Shown here: in pieces, positions 34,191-47,270 of the stretch
How the letters are laid out: each line of letters begins with the position of its first letter
Position numbering within the stretch: position 1 is the stretch's first letter
NCBI GenBank assembly: GCA_021229015.1
Contig: CM037783.1
Coordinates: 59,867,746 to 59,931,745 of the forward strand
Origin: Solen grandis
Taxonomy: Eukaryota; Mollusca; Bivalvia; Adapedonta; Solenidae
Direction of reading: 5' to 3'
DNA length: 64,000 bases
Made by a program: the position numbers and the translations under genes
Notes under the pieces: model-generated
Seen by the model: the letters and a program-made list of their open reading frames with translations, nothing else
The model's database searches: none
What the model was told of the DNA's origin: nothing

Positions 34191-35114
34191 TACTGTAGTT
34201 TCAGTTATTTTCGCGCAGTCTAAATTTCGCGCTACCCTCTCTAAAAACCATTTAGCGCGGTGCTAAATTCGCGCATTTCCCATTTCAAAAAAAAAAAAAA
34301 AAAAGTATAAAAAATAAATATGAATAAATAAAAAAATATCCATTTCGTTCTGAATGACTGATTTGGTGCCCCGGATATCGAATGCTAATTAATTACTGAC
34401 TGATATTTTTGCGCTACCCTCCCCCCAGGTAAGTTACGTCATAGGGGTGGGTTACTGATAAGGGTTACTGGTAAGTTGTTAATTAGCACCGTCTCCTAAT
34501 TGCTGGAGCCAAACTGCCGAAAGATGGCATTTCGTTTGTTATCGACTGCAGCACTTCCGGTGGGGGGGAGTGTGTGTGTACACGTTGTACATCGCTATGG
34601 TACACACTCGTACACATATGGTTTCTGGAAATGTTAACATGATCTTTAACACATTTTGTAACGAAATATTTAAGGAATATAAAATTTTCAAAAATCATTG
34701 TACTTTGCTGAATTTATGCATAAAGGTCAGTGCCTGAATAATGACTCGGCAAAAATGAGTTAACATCACGCAAGCGTAAATTTCATGCACCGGTTCAACA
34801 CCGGTAAAAGGTAAGTTAGAATATACAAAAAAAACTTATTTTAAAAAGAATAACACAGATTATTGATTTGATATTAGTCTCAAATAGAACACGAGTGTAA
34901 AACCCTTGGGAAACTGTTGGTTTTATTGATCTAAGATGGTACTGATTATAAAACAACGCATGAAATTTAGTTGTCAAAATCGGTGTCAAACAAAAAAATA
35001 CCATATACATGTATATTCTTTGATTAGACACAGACTTAATATCGCGCGGTCCTAAATTCGCGGAAGGCCCATCGCGAAAATTAGACCAGCGCGAACAATA
35101 CTGATACTACAGTA
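34191..35114. mobile_element. CpG-rich TIR element with TA target site
   Basis: TA then CTGTAGTTTCAGTTATTTTC with CGCG-rich subterminal sequence (TCGCGC, AGCGCGGTGC); right end GCGCGAACAATACTGATACTACAG then TA (written here in two parts, as GCGCGAAC and AATACTGATACTACAG). The ends are inverted repeats over about 45 bp with mismatches. TA duplication suggests Tc1/mariner-type mobilisation. No credible transposase was seen inside; the interior holds a poly-A run at 34288-34305. Confidence 0.72.
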
Positions 35115-36729
35115 TAGTATTATCCTTGTCCGTCATTCCGAAGTATCATCATTTTCCGGACTTTTTATCTATGCTCTTGGTTGGAAAATGTTCTGATTTT
35201 GGTATGTAGGTGTGTAATTTCATTTTAACAGATCAAGTTTTCATTTCATGGAAATTTGCTGTTTTATGTGGGATTGTGGAAAATATCATTTGTGAAAATT
35301 ATGAAGAGTGGGGGCATTTGTATTTCCTTTTTGATACATTTCAGAAAGAAAGGGCCCTTTTTTTTTTCTTAAAGAAATGTCAAATTAAATATTTACAATC
35401 ATTTGTCCTTTTTTATTAAAAACTTATTTCATGGATATTGATATTTACTAGGATCATTTGATATGAATCTTAAATTTTTACATTACAACTTGTTGATTGT
35501 AAGCTTTTGTTAATTGTATACTATTATGAGAATTGTGTGTGTGTACTTATGTTATTTTGTCTTTCAGTATAAGTTATTTAATCAAGATGAATATTAATCG
35601 AGCGATTGGATATGAATATGTATTAAACAGAATATTAACATATACCTTAATTAGTGACTTGTAAAGCACATTTTTTATTGATTTGGTTAACTGTCTCTAG
35701 CGGTTAGGTATAAAGTATTTGTATAAGAAATAATATTGGTGAATAAGTAAAGGGGCTGTGAGCCTGTCTCAAATTTTTTTAAGGCATTTAAATAGTGAAT
35801 TTTGGGTGGTGTTGATAATGAAATGACAGACTTGTAAAGTAATTGTAACTAAGAAATAAGATGCAAAAGAAGAGAATGTGCTTAGTGCAGAAAGAGAGAT
35901 AGAGAGATGATTGCAGTGAGAAAGAGGGAAGAAGAGCGAGTGCATAGAGAATTGGTTGAGTGAAGAGTAAAATGATTGCAGAAGAGAGAGAATGGGTTGG
36001 GTGAAGAGAGAGTGAGAACAGAGTTCCCCCGAGTGGCTATATTGCCCAATAGACTTTACAGGTTATCTCCCTTACATCAGTAAGCCCTGTTTCTCCCAGC
36101 CAGCGAGAAGGCCTCCCAAGCTAGTAGTGCTATGGTGACAGTAGCACACTGACCTCCAGGTCAAACGTTTGGAAATTTACCCTCTAGAGGTCAGAGTTAC
36201 CAGTCCATAAGTAAAGTTTAGCACAGTCCTATGTGCATAGCATTGGTTCTTCTTATATTTACTAATAAGTTTTGTTGTTTGTTTTTTCTGAGGAAAAAAA
36301 CAACAAAAAACATCAAATTATTTTGATATTAAGCTGATGGTCATTTTCGTTTTCAAACTTTTAAGGAATTAGAGAATTTATTCTATAGAAGTGTTTTATA
36401 GTTTGAGTGACACGGTAGATCCCAATGATTTACTGTAGATGGATTATTTCTAGGGAGAAAGAGAAAATTAGAGCTCAAAGCTTACCCCCCCTTGTAATAT
36501 ACCTCAACAACTATTTATATGGACAGTTAATATTCTGTGTTTTATTTTTTTCCTTTTATTATTTTTTTTTCACCACAATGATGTGTATGTCTTCCAGTGC
36601 TGGGAGTTAGAAATATACCAACCCTGTGTTCAAACTTGTGTCTTTGTTGTTTGTTATGAAACCATTTTCTGAACATGAGTTTGTTTTCTTGGTTTTAATG
36701 TCCACCTATAATACTTCAGTCTTGGGAGT
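35115..36729. other. Non-coding sequence downstream of the CpG-rich element
   Basis: AT-rich with a purine-rich GAGAGA stretch (35870-36020). No gene recognised. Confidence 0.55.
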
Positions 36730-37465
36730 TTTTATTGGTCAAATTTAATGAAACTTGCCTGTGATGTTCCTTACATGATGCTTTACAGAATCTGTTAAAA
36801 TGGTTCTGGTCCATTGCATATCTGGGTCAAAGGAGCTAAAAAAAAAGATTTTAAAAGTGAAATCTTTAAGCAGAAGGACCTAGAAATAAGATATTTTGTG
36901 CATGGCATTGTCTAGTGGAACAGTACCAAGTTTGCTTAATCTTAGCCCTTGAGTCAAAGTTAGCCCCTCTCCAGGGGTCACTTGATTTTACACAGAGTTA
37001 TATAGGAAAAACTTGTCAGAAACCGCAAGGCCTGGAGTTTAGATATTTGGTGAGTGACATGGCCTATTAGACCTCTACCAAGTTGGTTAAAATCGTTGCC
37101 CTGAGATCAAAATTGGGCCAGCCCCTTTGGTCTTTTGTTTTATATAGGCTTTCAAAGGAAAACGATTGGTAAAGTTCTCTTGTTGGAAACCACACGGGTC
37201 TGGAGTTTAGTTATTTGGTGTGTAACATGGCCTAGTGGACCTTTACCAATTTGGTTGAAATCATGGCCCTGGGATCAAAATTGGCCCAGCCCCGGGGTCT
37301 CTGTTTTATATAATAATTTTGAAAAATATTCTTGTTAGAAACCACACAGCCTGGAGTTTAGATATTTGGTGTGTAACATGGCCTAGTGGACCTCTTCCAA
37401 GATAGTTAGAATTATTGCCCTGTGGTCAAAACGGGCTCCGCTCCAGGGGTCACTTAATTTACATA
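36730..37465 (+). repeat. Decayed family-A Helentron core units without recognisable ends
   Basis: Three to four divergent units with TTAGATATTTGGTGTGT, ACCAAGTTGGTTAAAAT and AGGGGTCACTT, the same order of blocks as the 165-bp core at 5581-6890. No hairpin ends were found, and divergence is much higher than in the other copies, so this is an old insertion. Confidence 0.7.
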
Positions 37466-39367
37466 GATTCATGTAGGGAAAAAATCAGATTCATTTAAGT
37501 CAAATAAATAAGATATTATTGTCTTAAATGATTTATTGGTTGGGCTTTGGCTGCCACTTACCCAGGTATCCCACTCCCCCAAGAAATATATATATATATA
37601 TATTTTTTATTTTTTTATTATTTTTTTTTTAATTTATTCAATTTTATACCACAGGTTTTTCATTTCCAATTTCAGACCACATGTACAAGTTATTTATTGT
37701 ATGGAACTTTGATTATTGACCTTGAATGAACCTGATCATAACCCTGTGACCTTTTAGCTATGGCCTTCAAATTAAGACCAAGATACTGTTTGATGTGTGG
37801 AATAAACCTTGACATTTTAATGACCTTGTCGAGGATCTATTTTAGTATTTTTCAAGCAAGGTCTTCAAATTTGGACCACTGGTACAGTTAAGTATATGGA
37901 TGTGGCTAGTATAATTTTTTATAACCTATATATGTTTTAGGCAGATCAGGTTTTATTGTTTTTTTCTGATTTCTTTTATGTTGATCAGAAAGCAAGTTCT
38001 TACAATAAATCCTTGTTGATAGTTCCTGGTTTGGACCAGCAGTGTCTTTCATGATGAGTATGATCTGTATTACTCCGGTTAGCGACACGGCTATCTTGGC
38101 TCTCTTGACTTGTGGCAATGGGTCACACCCAAAACCAATGCTCTTGTTTTCCGTCTCTAAGCAGTTGTTCTCATTGAGCTATTGTAAACTTGGTCTTCCT
38201 TAATGCTAAAGCTGTCCGTCCATCCATCCCAAATTGTCTGCTCCATAGCATTTCTACAGCTGATATTTTGAAATAACTCTCCTGCGCATAGCGCATGTTA
38301 CAATGTCAAGGTCACAATTAGAGACCAAATGTCATTTGACTCTCCATAGATGTTGAACACTGGAAGGATTATGATATGATTCATCACTCAATGTTCACCA
38401 TATTAAGACGGTGTGCAGAGTGTGACTTATATCCAGGTTACTCAAGGTTACGGTTACAGATCAAAGGTTATATGACGGACTTGTTTTTTTACAAAGAGGA
38501 AAGAAAAAAAATAGAACTTGGTTTTATGTCTAGGCTAATTGAGACAGATTAGTAAATCAAACCACATCAAGTCACTTTATCATGATACTGGACCAACCAG
38601 TAGTGGAACTACTTATATAAAATGTGTCCAAGCACCAAGAACAAGGCAAATTATTACTTGGCTGACAGTGAGAGGAGTCCTTTGTAAAGCGGTGATCTTA
38701 ATGATGTTCACCTTCAATATAACCATCATGTATGTATTTATTTGTTATTTGTCTAATAAATTTATAATTGTACTGTTCCATCAACCAAACCAGTCATATT
38801 TTAAAAACGAATTTCAAATGCTTTTGCAATTGTAATTATAAATGGAGAAAATGTTCGATATTTAACTCACATTATAGCATTACAGTTTTATTGGCATATA
38901 GGCAACAGTCGCCTTTGGCCATTTACAACATAGTTTTTGTTACATATGGCCAAGACAAAGCAAACGGTATAATATAAATTTACAATTACTACAAACAGAA
39001 ATGAACATTCATACAGATATAAGCGATAGGTACAGACTAGGATGGTTGGTCTTTTGATTATAATTAATTATGGTAAAATAAAAACAGTCATGAAACAGCG
39101 ATAAACGTCATTTTTTCCTGTTAATTTAGATAAAAAAAAAATAAAAAAAAATTCGACTCGATAATAATAATTTTGAAAACAATGATAAATTTGCCAAACT
39201 TGATTTAATATTATGTTTTCTTCTTATATCTTTATAATCAGGACAACACAGTTAAAATACATTGCAATACATATTTTTAATGCGTTAAAACATCTTAGAA
39301 AATTGTTCAGTCTGGCAACTCAAATACAAAAACATATGTAGACGTAGTTCACACACCTTCAGGGTGC

Positions 39368-39412
<45 letters not shown>

Positions 39413-40503
39413 ATGTATAAATCACGTGCAGTAAAGAAATTCATGGTCTGATTATTAATCAGTGGACGGTCAATTATGCTGAAACTTGGTATGTTTATAT
39501 TTCAATTTAAGTGCAACATTTGGATTAATATAAACATGCTTGCTTCAATAGTTTGCTTGAATAAGTATATACCTGTACAATAAACGTGAATCCTGTCCAG
39601 TAGTTGTGAGTCGTTCACTGCCTTTGTGGTCCTTTAAATATAGCTTAAATGTATCTTGAAAACGAAATCACTTCCTATATGATTATATGCATTTCAACAT
39701 TTTTTTATCAGTTGTTAATTTTATGTTTTATAAAGTAAATATAATTATGATATACATTAGATGGACTCCTTCGTATTTCGTTTTCGCGTCAAGAAAACCC
39801 CATATAACACAGGCGTGTGTTTTCAAAGTCTTAAGGTATATTTTATTTTATACTTATTTGAGTTTTTCTTCCTGCGTACAAAGACAAAAAATTATTTCTG
39901 TGCATATTGTATAAATCTAAAAGGATACTGGTAGATAAAGCAATTCTTCATGTGATAAGGTTATTTGATAAATCAATCTGGCAATCATTTCCATCTCAAA
40001 AACCTATTCAGCTTGCCAAATGCTCGCTTCTTCGTTCACCAACAGTTTAAATGAGAAGGCAATTTATGTCGGATTGTATGATTTTTAAATGAATAATTCT
40101 TTTACGCATTTACTGGGTATGGGGTTTTCATAGACTGCAGTTTTGTAATGGCTGAAAGACGGGATACTTATGGGAAAACAGTGTATATAGTATTGAAAAA
40201 CGAGCAAGCAGATCTAACACATTTTAGACGCTGTTTCCGGTTTCGTATAACCATCACATATTTCTTTTATCTAATGATTTTCGATAAGATATAATTCATA
40301 TCTAACTGTTGAAACTGAGTGTGATATAGAATTTTGGTTCCCTATCTGTACATTGAAATATATTGCAAAGTAGAACGTAAAACGGATAAAGATTTCCATG
40401 ACGTCATGGTAATAAAGTCAACGTGATTTGGCGCTTTTTTGGTCATGTTTGACTAGTTAATTCAAAATCTATAGAAAACAAAACATAAGTTAAAAAAGAA
40501 AAT
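37466..40503. other. Repeat-derived and AT-rich sequence
   Basis: An old HINE-like stretch (GTCCGTCCATCC near 38213) and a decayed SINE-like block at 38555-38690 (ACTGGACCAACCAG, also seen at 27395-27420) are recognisable. A TA run passes into a TG run at 39369-39411. No gene. Confidence 0.5.
39369..39411. repeat. TA-to-TG compound microsatellite
   Basis: About 12 bp of TA followed by about 30 bp of TG. Confidence 0.95.
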
Positions 40504-40660
40504 TTGTTTGTTTTGAGTGAATATGGAATATATCTCATCTCGAAGTGAAACAGTTTTCACAATTTTACTCGCGCTACGTAAGCGTTCGTGAAAATATTGT
40601 AATTGTCACACTTTTCGGTGAGATATATTCCATATTCACTCGAAACAAACAAACTACATA
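40504..40660. repeat. Foldback (long inverted repeat)
   Basis: Left arm from about 40505 reads TTTGTTTGTTTTGAGTG, AATATGGAATATATCTCA; the right arm ends TGAGATATATTCCATATT, CACTCGAAACAAACAAAC. The arms pair over about 70 bp, weaker towards the centre (CTCGCGCTACGTAAGCG). Confidence 0.82.
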
Positions 40661-41357
40661 TAAATTTTAGGACGAATTACATCACTTCGCGTCATGTACA
40701 CGCGTGTATTCTATATATATGCATAGTGTGTTGAACTCGAACAGCTGGATGATGCAACTAACTTTGATCAAAAAGATGCATTATTCATATGATGTTAAAA
40801 TATATGAGAAATACACACGTTATTTAAACGTTATTTTCAGTTATTATTTGAAACTATTTATTTATTTTTTTTTTTTTTTTTTTGGCATTTGGTTACAAAT
40901 AGTAATTTGTTACACCTTTTTTTTTTTTGTTGTTCGCGATTTACTGCCAGGTCATATGATAAAAGTATCTGACATGAATTGTCTCACTTAGTAACATTTT
41001 CATGAACTCGTTTAGCAAAAAAAAAAAAAAAATGATATGAAATAACAATTCACGTCAGATCCTATGTACGGTATACAACAGTGAAACATTGATTCAATGT
41101 TTATCCAGTAATGTGTGGTCTCTCAACTTTCTAAGGCATTGGCATCTTTGAGGCTATTCAGGACTTAGATTTATCAATACTATCTACTCATTTTGATAAC
41201 ACATATGCTTTTTTTTTTTTTACTTTTTATCAGCCATATGAGTGGAAACTGTGGAATCTGGTATACGATACTCGCAATACTAAATTACTTAGGAAAAGGT
41301 CACCATGTAAACGCGGTCACATAATATAATGTAAATCTGTTTTCGACTTTCGATGTG

Positions 41358-41563
41358 TTAACCCTTTCCCTCATAGAGGAAACCATGAAAAGACCTATGC
41401 GAACAGCATAAAACCAGATCAGCCTGCGAGTAACTCCTCAGTGGTATGGAAATGAGGATATTGTAATTAAATTTGGTAAGGCTTAACTGGTTTTCTGCAG
41501 ATCAGGCTTTATGTGATACCTATTTAGTGCGTCAAAATGAGTCTATATGAGGGAAAGGGTTAA
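41358..41563 (+). mobile_element. TTAA-flanked piggyBac-like MITE, copy 3 (one hairpin arm deleted)
   Basis: TTAA at 41358-41361 and 41560-41563 with the family TIRs. The sequence jumps from GCGAGTAACT directly to CCTCAGTGG, removing the right arm of the inner hairpin. Confidence 0.9.
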
Positions 41564-41879
41564 ATAATAAACATTTAAAAACAATATGCTGTATCATTAG
41601 CATCTAGAAAGTTCTCATGGTGAATATGTCCCGTGTATTTCTCATGTAGAGACAGTCTCAAAATGGCTGAAATACAGAGGGTGGCACGTTGTTAAAACAA
41701 ACAGAAAAATACAGTAATATTGCTTAATTTTAACATCAAATTACATGCATCAAAATGATAGTCTTCTAAAATTTGACGTCAATGTATAAATGATGAATGT
41801 TCATGAATTAGAAATATACATAAACGCAAACAATTATTGAAATACGGAGAGACAAAAAGCACTACTATATTTTTATGCT

Positions 41880-42085
41880 TATTAAACATGGTTTAACCCA
41901 TTGTCGTTGTAGGTTCGAGTCCCAGACAGTTCATCCGATTTTTCTTTTCATTTCAGAAATGTTCCAGCCGGCTTGCGGTAGCTTGGTGGTTCAGATGCTT
42001 CTAGTACTTAGGATATACCTCCGGTAACTGTACTTAGCCAAAAGAACCGAAATACGTCCAAAAAGTGGACACCTACATTGAATTA
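41880..42085 (+). repeat. Decayed SINE
   Basis: A B-box-like GGTTCGAGTCCC at about 41912, then a degenerate body (CCAGCCGGCTTGCGGTAG, GAACCGAAATACGTCC) related to the repeats at 21175 and 30520. Confidence 0.55.
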
Positions 42086-42266
42086 AAAATAAGTCATGTA
42101 TTCGTTCATCATTCAATACTATACTTTTAATGGACATTACACAAAATGTTGCGAGTTTATGTTCAACTATAATAAAATAATGACAGTTCAACGAAAAAAC
42201 ACTATCAGAGGTGCGGCGCAGTTAAGGACGTTTTTTCGGGTTACAGCTGATTTAGATTTTAGATTC

Positions 42267-42270
<4 letters not shown>

Positions 42271-42311
<41 letters not shown>
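42271..42311. repeat. T homopolymer
   Basis: About 41 T; length in the assembly is unreliable. Confidence 0.9.
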
Positions 42312-42312
<1 letters not shown>

Positions 42313-45300
42313 TAATTTCTCATTTATTTTATATAGAATGATAGGAGAAAGTCTAAATTTTAAGATTCACGTGTTAAGAATATCATCAAAAGTGTATTTG
42401 CCAAATTTTGAAGTACATTACATTTTAGTGTTTTTATGTAAAATTGGCTAAAATTTGAATAAAAAAATCAGTTTTAGTTAAAAAAAAAAATCTGGTGAAG
42501 TATGTATTTTTTTCATTTTCAGAAAGCAACTATATCAGAGAACTGACTCTGGAAAAATAAAAGAAATCTGTCCGTTGAAAAAAAATATGTAGAAAAATAT
42601 ATATAAAAATTCACAGTTTTGGAATAGTTTTTGATTACATTTTGGTCCGGGCACAAATGAGATTTTATGCCCGTTTTATATTTTCAATGCATAATTGACA
42701 GTATTTTTATCTGTAACTTATATAATACATTATAAGTTACAAATGGTGATAAAAATACTTTAAAAATATCTTTTTAACATGCTGTTACAGTATTTAGAAA
42801 CGAAATCTTTCTTATTTTTAATGCCATGTTTTTTCAACAAATTTTAGCAAATAGTGATACTCTACCATAAGCTTGATCTCTAAACAAGCACGGTGACCCC
42901 CTGTTTTTAATTCATATATCTTTTAGTTTAAGTCTAAAGTACTTATATGCAAATTTTTAGAAAAATCTGTCCGTTAAAAAAAAACAACGCTCAAACGCCT
43001 TTAAAATGGCTTTGCGACGTCGACGTCAAAATAACGATAAAGTTATGAGAGGTATAGACACTTCGGATTTTCTTTTCTTCAGACTAAAGTCGTGACACCC
43101 ATCTTGCGCATACCTTGGTCATACCCAGATTCTGAAAGCGTACACTCAGCATGCCTGTAAATAAATGACTTACGAAGTAGATAACATAATGAGTGACTTT
43201 CGCGAAAGGTTTTTTATGTTGCGTTGCAGCATTTTAGGATCGGTCGTGGGAACCTGAATACCGGATATACAAATCCAATGCCCTCTAGCGAGCACGCAAT
43301 ACGCGCACCTGTTTGCACGTAACATCGTTATACAACAGATACATATGCTTGCATGACGAGCTCCAGTTTAGGCAAGTGGCATTTTTTAAATATCTTATAT
43401 GAAGAAAATGCACTACAATAATCTTTGTATGATTTTTATCGTTGTCACGGCACATAACGAACGATAACTCTGCAACGATGCGTAAGCGGGAAAATACCAT
43501 GAATGAAATTGTGTGACGTAAGCCAGAGGCGCGCTTTACAATTCTCATACCCCTGGCATGTAATATTTCCTTAGTAATCAAATAGGCATTTCAATGAAAA
43601 ACAAGTGTTCGGCCCTCAAAGTAAAATGATATAATAGCTACAAGATCCATTTGATGTAGAAAATCAATAAAACATTTCCAAATTTCAAGCCACTTGACTT
43701 TCCTGTTTAAGGCTATTCTTAATGCAACATTAGGACTTTCAGTCCTTTGATTTAATTAATAGGAAAACAAATAAATTGAAATACGTACTAAAATATTACT
43801 TAGCGATGATTTGTGGAATAAGTGTATCTTCCTAACTGACGTAAATTATTTTAAGTTTAGACTTATCAGGTGCTCACCATGCTTGAACGATTTTTTCAAC
43901 TCCCAAAGTGCTTGAATAGGAGACCTACGACTGGCCAGCCTGGCGTCACGGTAACGTGACTGGTCGTTGTATCATGCTATACTGCAGTTTGGCAGCTCTC
44001 TATCGGCATCTTTTTGACTGTCTAAATAACTATGACTCTAAGACAAAAAAAAAATCATTTACGAAATTATCCTATACACGCGCCTTTCAACTTTGTTTGG
44101 AAATAATACACTTAGACGTAAGTCATGAAAGTGTGGTTTTAATTCACGTCACAATCAATTAAAACATTTCTTCCTACGTAGATCGAGAATCGAGTTCTTA
44201 TGACTTATTCTGATCCCTATCGAGGGTTCTTAGATTGGGCTATTTTGGGATTGAGAAAGTAATGAAAGATATTTGCTTCCGGCGGGTTTCGAAACAATAA
44301 CCATCCTAACTGTGGTAACGTTCACCTCAGTGACACTCCCTGATAACTGTAGTATTTTAATATGGGGAAATCTGGTACAGTTTCTCCATAAATCAAAATA
44401 TGAATTGTGGAACATCAATGGCCGCATAGCTGCTAATGAACAAATAAGTAGGTAATAAGTAATACCTAATTATATTATTCTTTCAAGCTAGTGTTCGTAC
44501 AGTAGATGGTTTCATCCCCGGTCAATGGTTTTATTCGTAAATCCTGTATTAACAGCCGAGACATGCCATATACATGACTCAAGTAACCCTCGCAGGTACT
44601 TAATTTTACAACTGGGTGGAGTGGAAAAATTTGAGGTTAATTTCTTGCTTAAGAACATTAGTGGTAACCAGACCAAAATTCGAACCAAGGACCCGTGACC
44701 CTACCCATTGACTATCCTTCTCCTCAAAAACCAGAAACCTTGCACTCTGTCAAACCTGCCTGATGCGTCTAATGGGGTTTAATAACAGAAAAAGACCGCT
44801 TAATCAAGATGACCTTTAAATGGAGGTAAACCATTTATCGATTTTTAATGCTGGCAGCATAAACACAGGTGTCTGCTTACAGGTATACCACTATACGTGC
44901 AAGTAAGGAACTTCGGGCCGTTTCATTTACCTTCAAAGAATAAATTTGATCTTTGTCGTATTTATTTTGTCCTACATTCTTATTTGTTCAATTGGTGACC
45001 CATTACAATACTAATTGTGAAAAAAAATCAGTAATATCATTTTACATCTATAAAATTCGAACATTTAGAGATTTTTTTCAGGGCCAAAACAAAGAACACG
45101 TGAACAACACCATCAACCAGAAGATTTCCATTAAAGATACCGCTCCAACAAATGGTTGTAACGTTATATATATAATAAATAAAGATACACAAAATAACCT
45201 ACTATCCGTAAAATTTAAGAGATGACCATGTGTGGCACAACAGCTCACAGTCATAATATTTCATTATTTTCATTCAAATTAAATAAATAAATAAATAGAG

Positions 45301-45350
45301 AAAATAAAATATTACAAAGTATCTTAAAGCGTATGCTTCAGTTTTTTTTG

Positions 45351-45353
<3 letters not shown>

Positions 45354-45384
<31 letters not shown>
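45354..45384. repeat. GT microsatellite
   Basis: About fifteen GT units. Confidence 0.95.
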
Positions 45385-45388
<4 letters not shown>

Positions 45389-46574
45389 TGTCGTTGTTTT
45401 TTCCGTGAAAAGAATTTTGTGATATTCACTTATATAATGTAAAAAATACACAGAATACGAAAATCAAAAAATCGTTTTCGTCACTGTGCTCATTTTATTT
45501 CTACGTTTATATATCTATGGCCGTTTTTTAATAAATAGTTAAAATATACTTGTCTCGTGAAAAGGAAAAAGAAGTGAAAATTCTACAGATAGAAGACACA
45601 TACATACTAACAGTTAATTCGTGATAGCTCATTATATCTGAATAAATAGTTAAAATAACCTCGAGTTTTTCATTTTTTATAGACATGGATCGTGAAAATC
45701 CCATAGAATATTTGGAAATGGAAAAAAAAAATAGCTTTATTTTCTAACATTTTTGAAATTTACAGAAAATCCATCATTATATTTTTCCCATTTTTCTTTT
45801 AGATAGTTTTAATGGTTACTTGATGAAACTATGAAAAATAAGTATAGGTTACTGAGTTCTTTTCAAGTTCGAGCTACTGAGGTGTTTCTATGGTAACTGT
45901 CTAATGCTAAACACAAAAACAAGTTTAAAATCTATAAAACATACTTAATTCATTTCAAAGTAATAAATTTTTCGAAAAGGAAATGTTATAAATACAAGCA
46001 GATGTTTTTTAATGACAAAACAACCTTAAAATGTAGTTGTGCTGACATTATGACAGCTTATATCCAATTATTTGGAAGATCCGAAATACGTGACACTTGA
46101 CATATCCGAAACATTGCGATCGTAAACTGTAATATAAGCCGTATTACTTATGTACAAAAAAAAAAGGTTTCTGGAAGAGGATATTTTACTTTACCTTTCA
46201 TGTTTACATGTAATTGTACTCACTTTTTACGAAAAGGTCTGTATAATATAAAAGTATGAATAAATGTTTTTTTGAAAAAATTTTTCAACTAAAAGTCTAA
46301 ATAAAATGAAAAAACAGGAGAGGAAACAACCGACCGGATTTAATTTTGAGCGAGGCTGTCACGGTTATTTATATAAATCCTTAGGTATGTCGGATAAATC
46401 TTTGAAGATGGTAAAATATTTTACAGTTGGTAATTTATCATTTAAGTTGGGAAACAAATTGTTTCTTTATGTTTGCTCCGTTATATAGGAGCGATTGACG
46501 CATATTCGTAAAATGTAAACTAGTAAGAAAGGAATGCTAACTGTTATATATGGGTACACAAGAATATAATGGTG

Positions 46575-47270
46575 ATAGAACAATATTTTTTGAATGGAGG
46601 TGAGAAGTAAGTGCGCTACTGTGTGTCCTTAGCCTTGTGTGTAGAACTTGAAGTTTGCGTTGTAGAATGGACATCGGTTTGAGATACAATTTGAAAGTAG
46701 AAAAAAATTGGCATTCTTTTATAGATCGGGGGAGTTCATTCTATTCACGCAACGATGACGGAAGGAGAGACGAATTATAGGATGAAGATCAAGATAAAAC
46801 TGTTTGTGAATTTAGGGCATTTCTGAGTGGATAGTTATCAGATCCGACCGTACGTTGAACTAGAGAATTATAGTTAGATATTCTGAAACTAATTGTGTTT
46901 CATTTAAAAAAAAAGGAACATAATTCATGTTTGTGCCGTCCTGCGGCTAATGTGGGCCGGCAGTTATTTATTCAAATCAGATATTGAGATAAGTTAAGTT
47001 GCACTACATGCAATGCGATCAGCTTCTAAAATAGGTCGTCTAAATGAAAAGTACCGGGTATGTGATTTCCGAAAAGTTTTACGATCATTACGAAACTTAA
47101 GTTTTCTGAGACCACCAATTCTTTAAATGCTTTTTCTTGTATTAATTGAAAATGATTATGCCATGTGCAATCACTAGACAATAAAACACCTAAATGTTTC
47201 TGAGAAGAAGATTCAGATATTGTTTGAATGAAAGTGATGGAAGCAATATTCTTTATTTCAATATCATACT
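46575..47270 (-). pseudogene. Second LINE fragment (RT C-terminal half), degenerate
   Basis: Minus strand, several frames: SSQKHLGVLLSSDCTWHNHF near 47180, LKFRNDRKTF and RPILEADRIACSAT near 47080-47000, then NELPRSIKECQFFSTFKLYL and LHTRLRTHSS near 46740-46600. These match the HLGV, LRPxLEY, WNxLP and LHTRLR blocks of LINE C-termini. No ends were identified. It is a dead fragment older than the one at 58568. Confidence 0.78.

Larger units (their letters stand above)
42086..46574. other. Gene-poor AT-rich sequence
   Basis: A T-homopolymer of about 41 lies at 42271-42311 and a GT run at 45354-45384. Short ORFs (for example 43285-43581 minus) show no family signature. Nothing supported. Confidence 0.5.

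Noticed and set aside
43285..43581. 98-codon minus-strand frame
   Set aside because: No motif, no splice signals, and composition typical of random AT-rich sequence.
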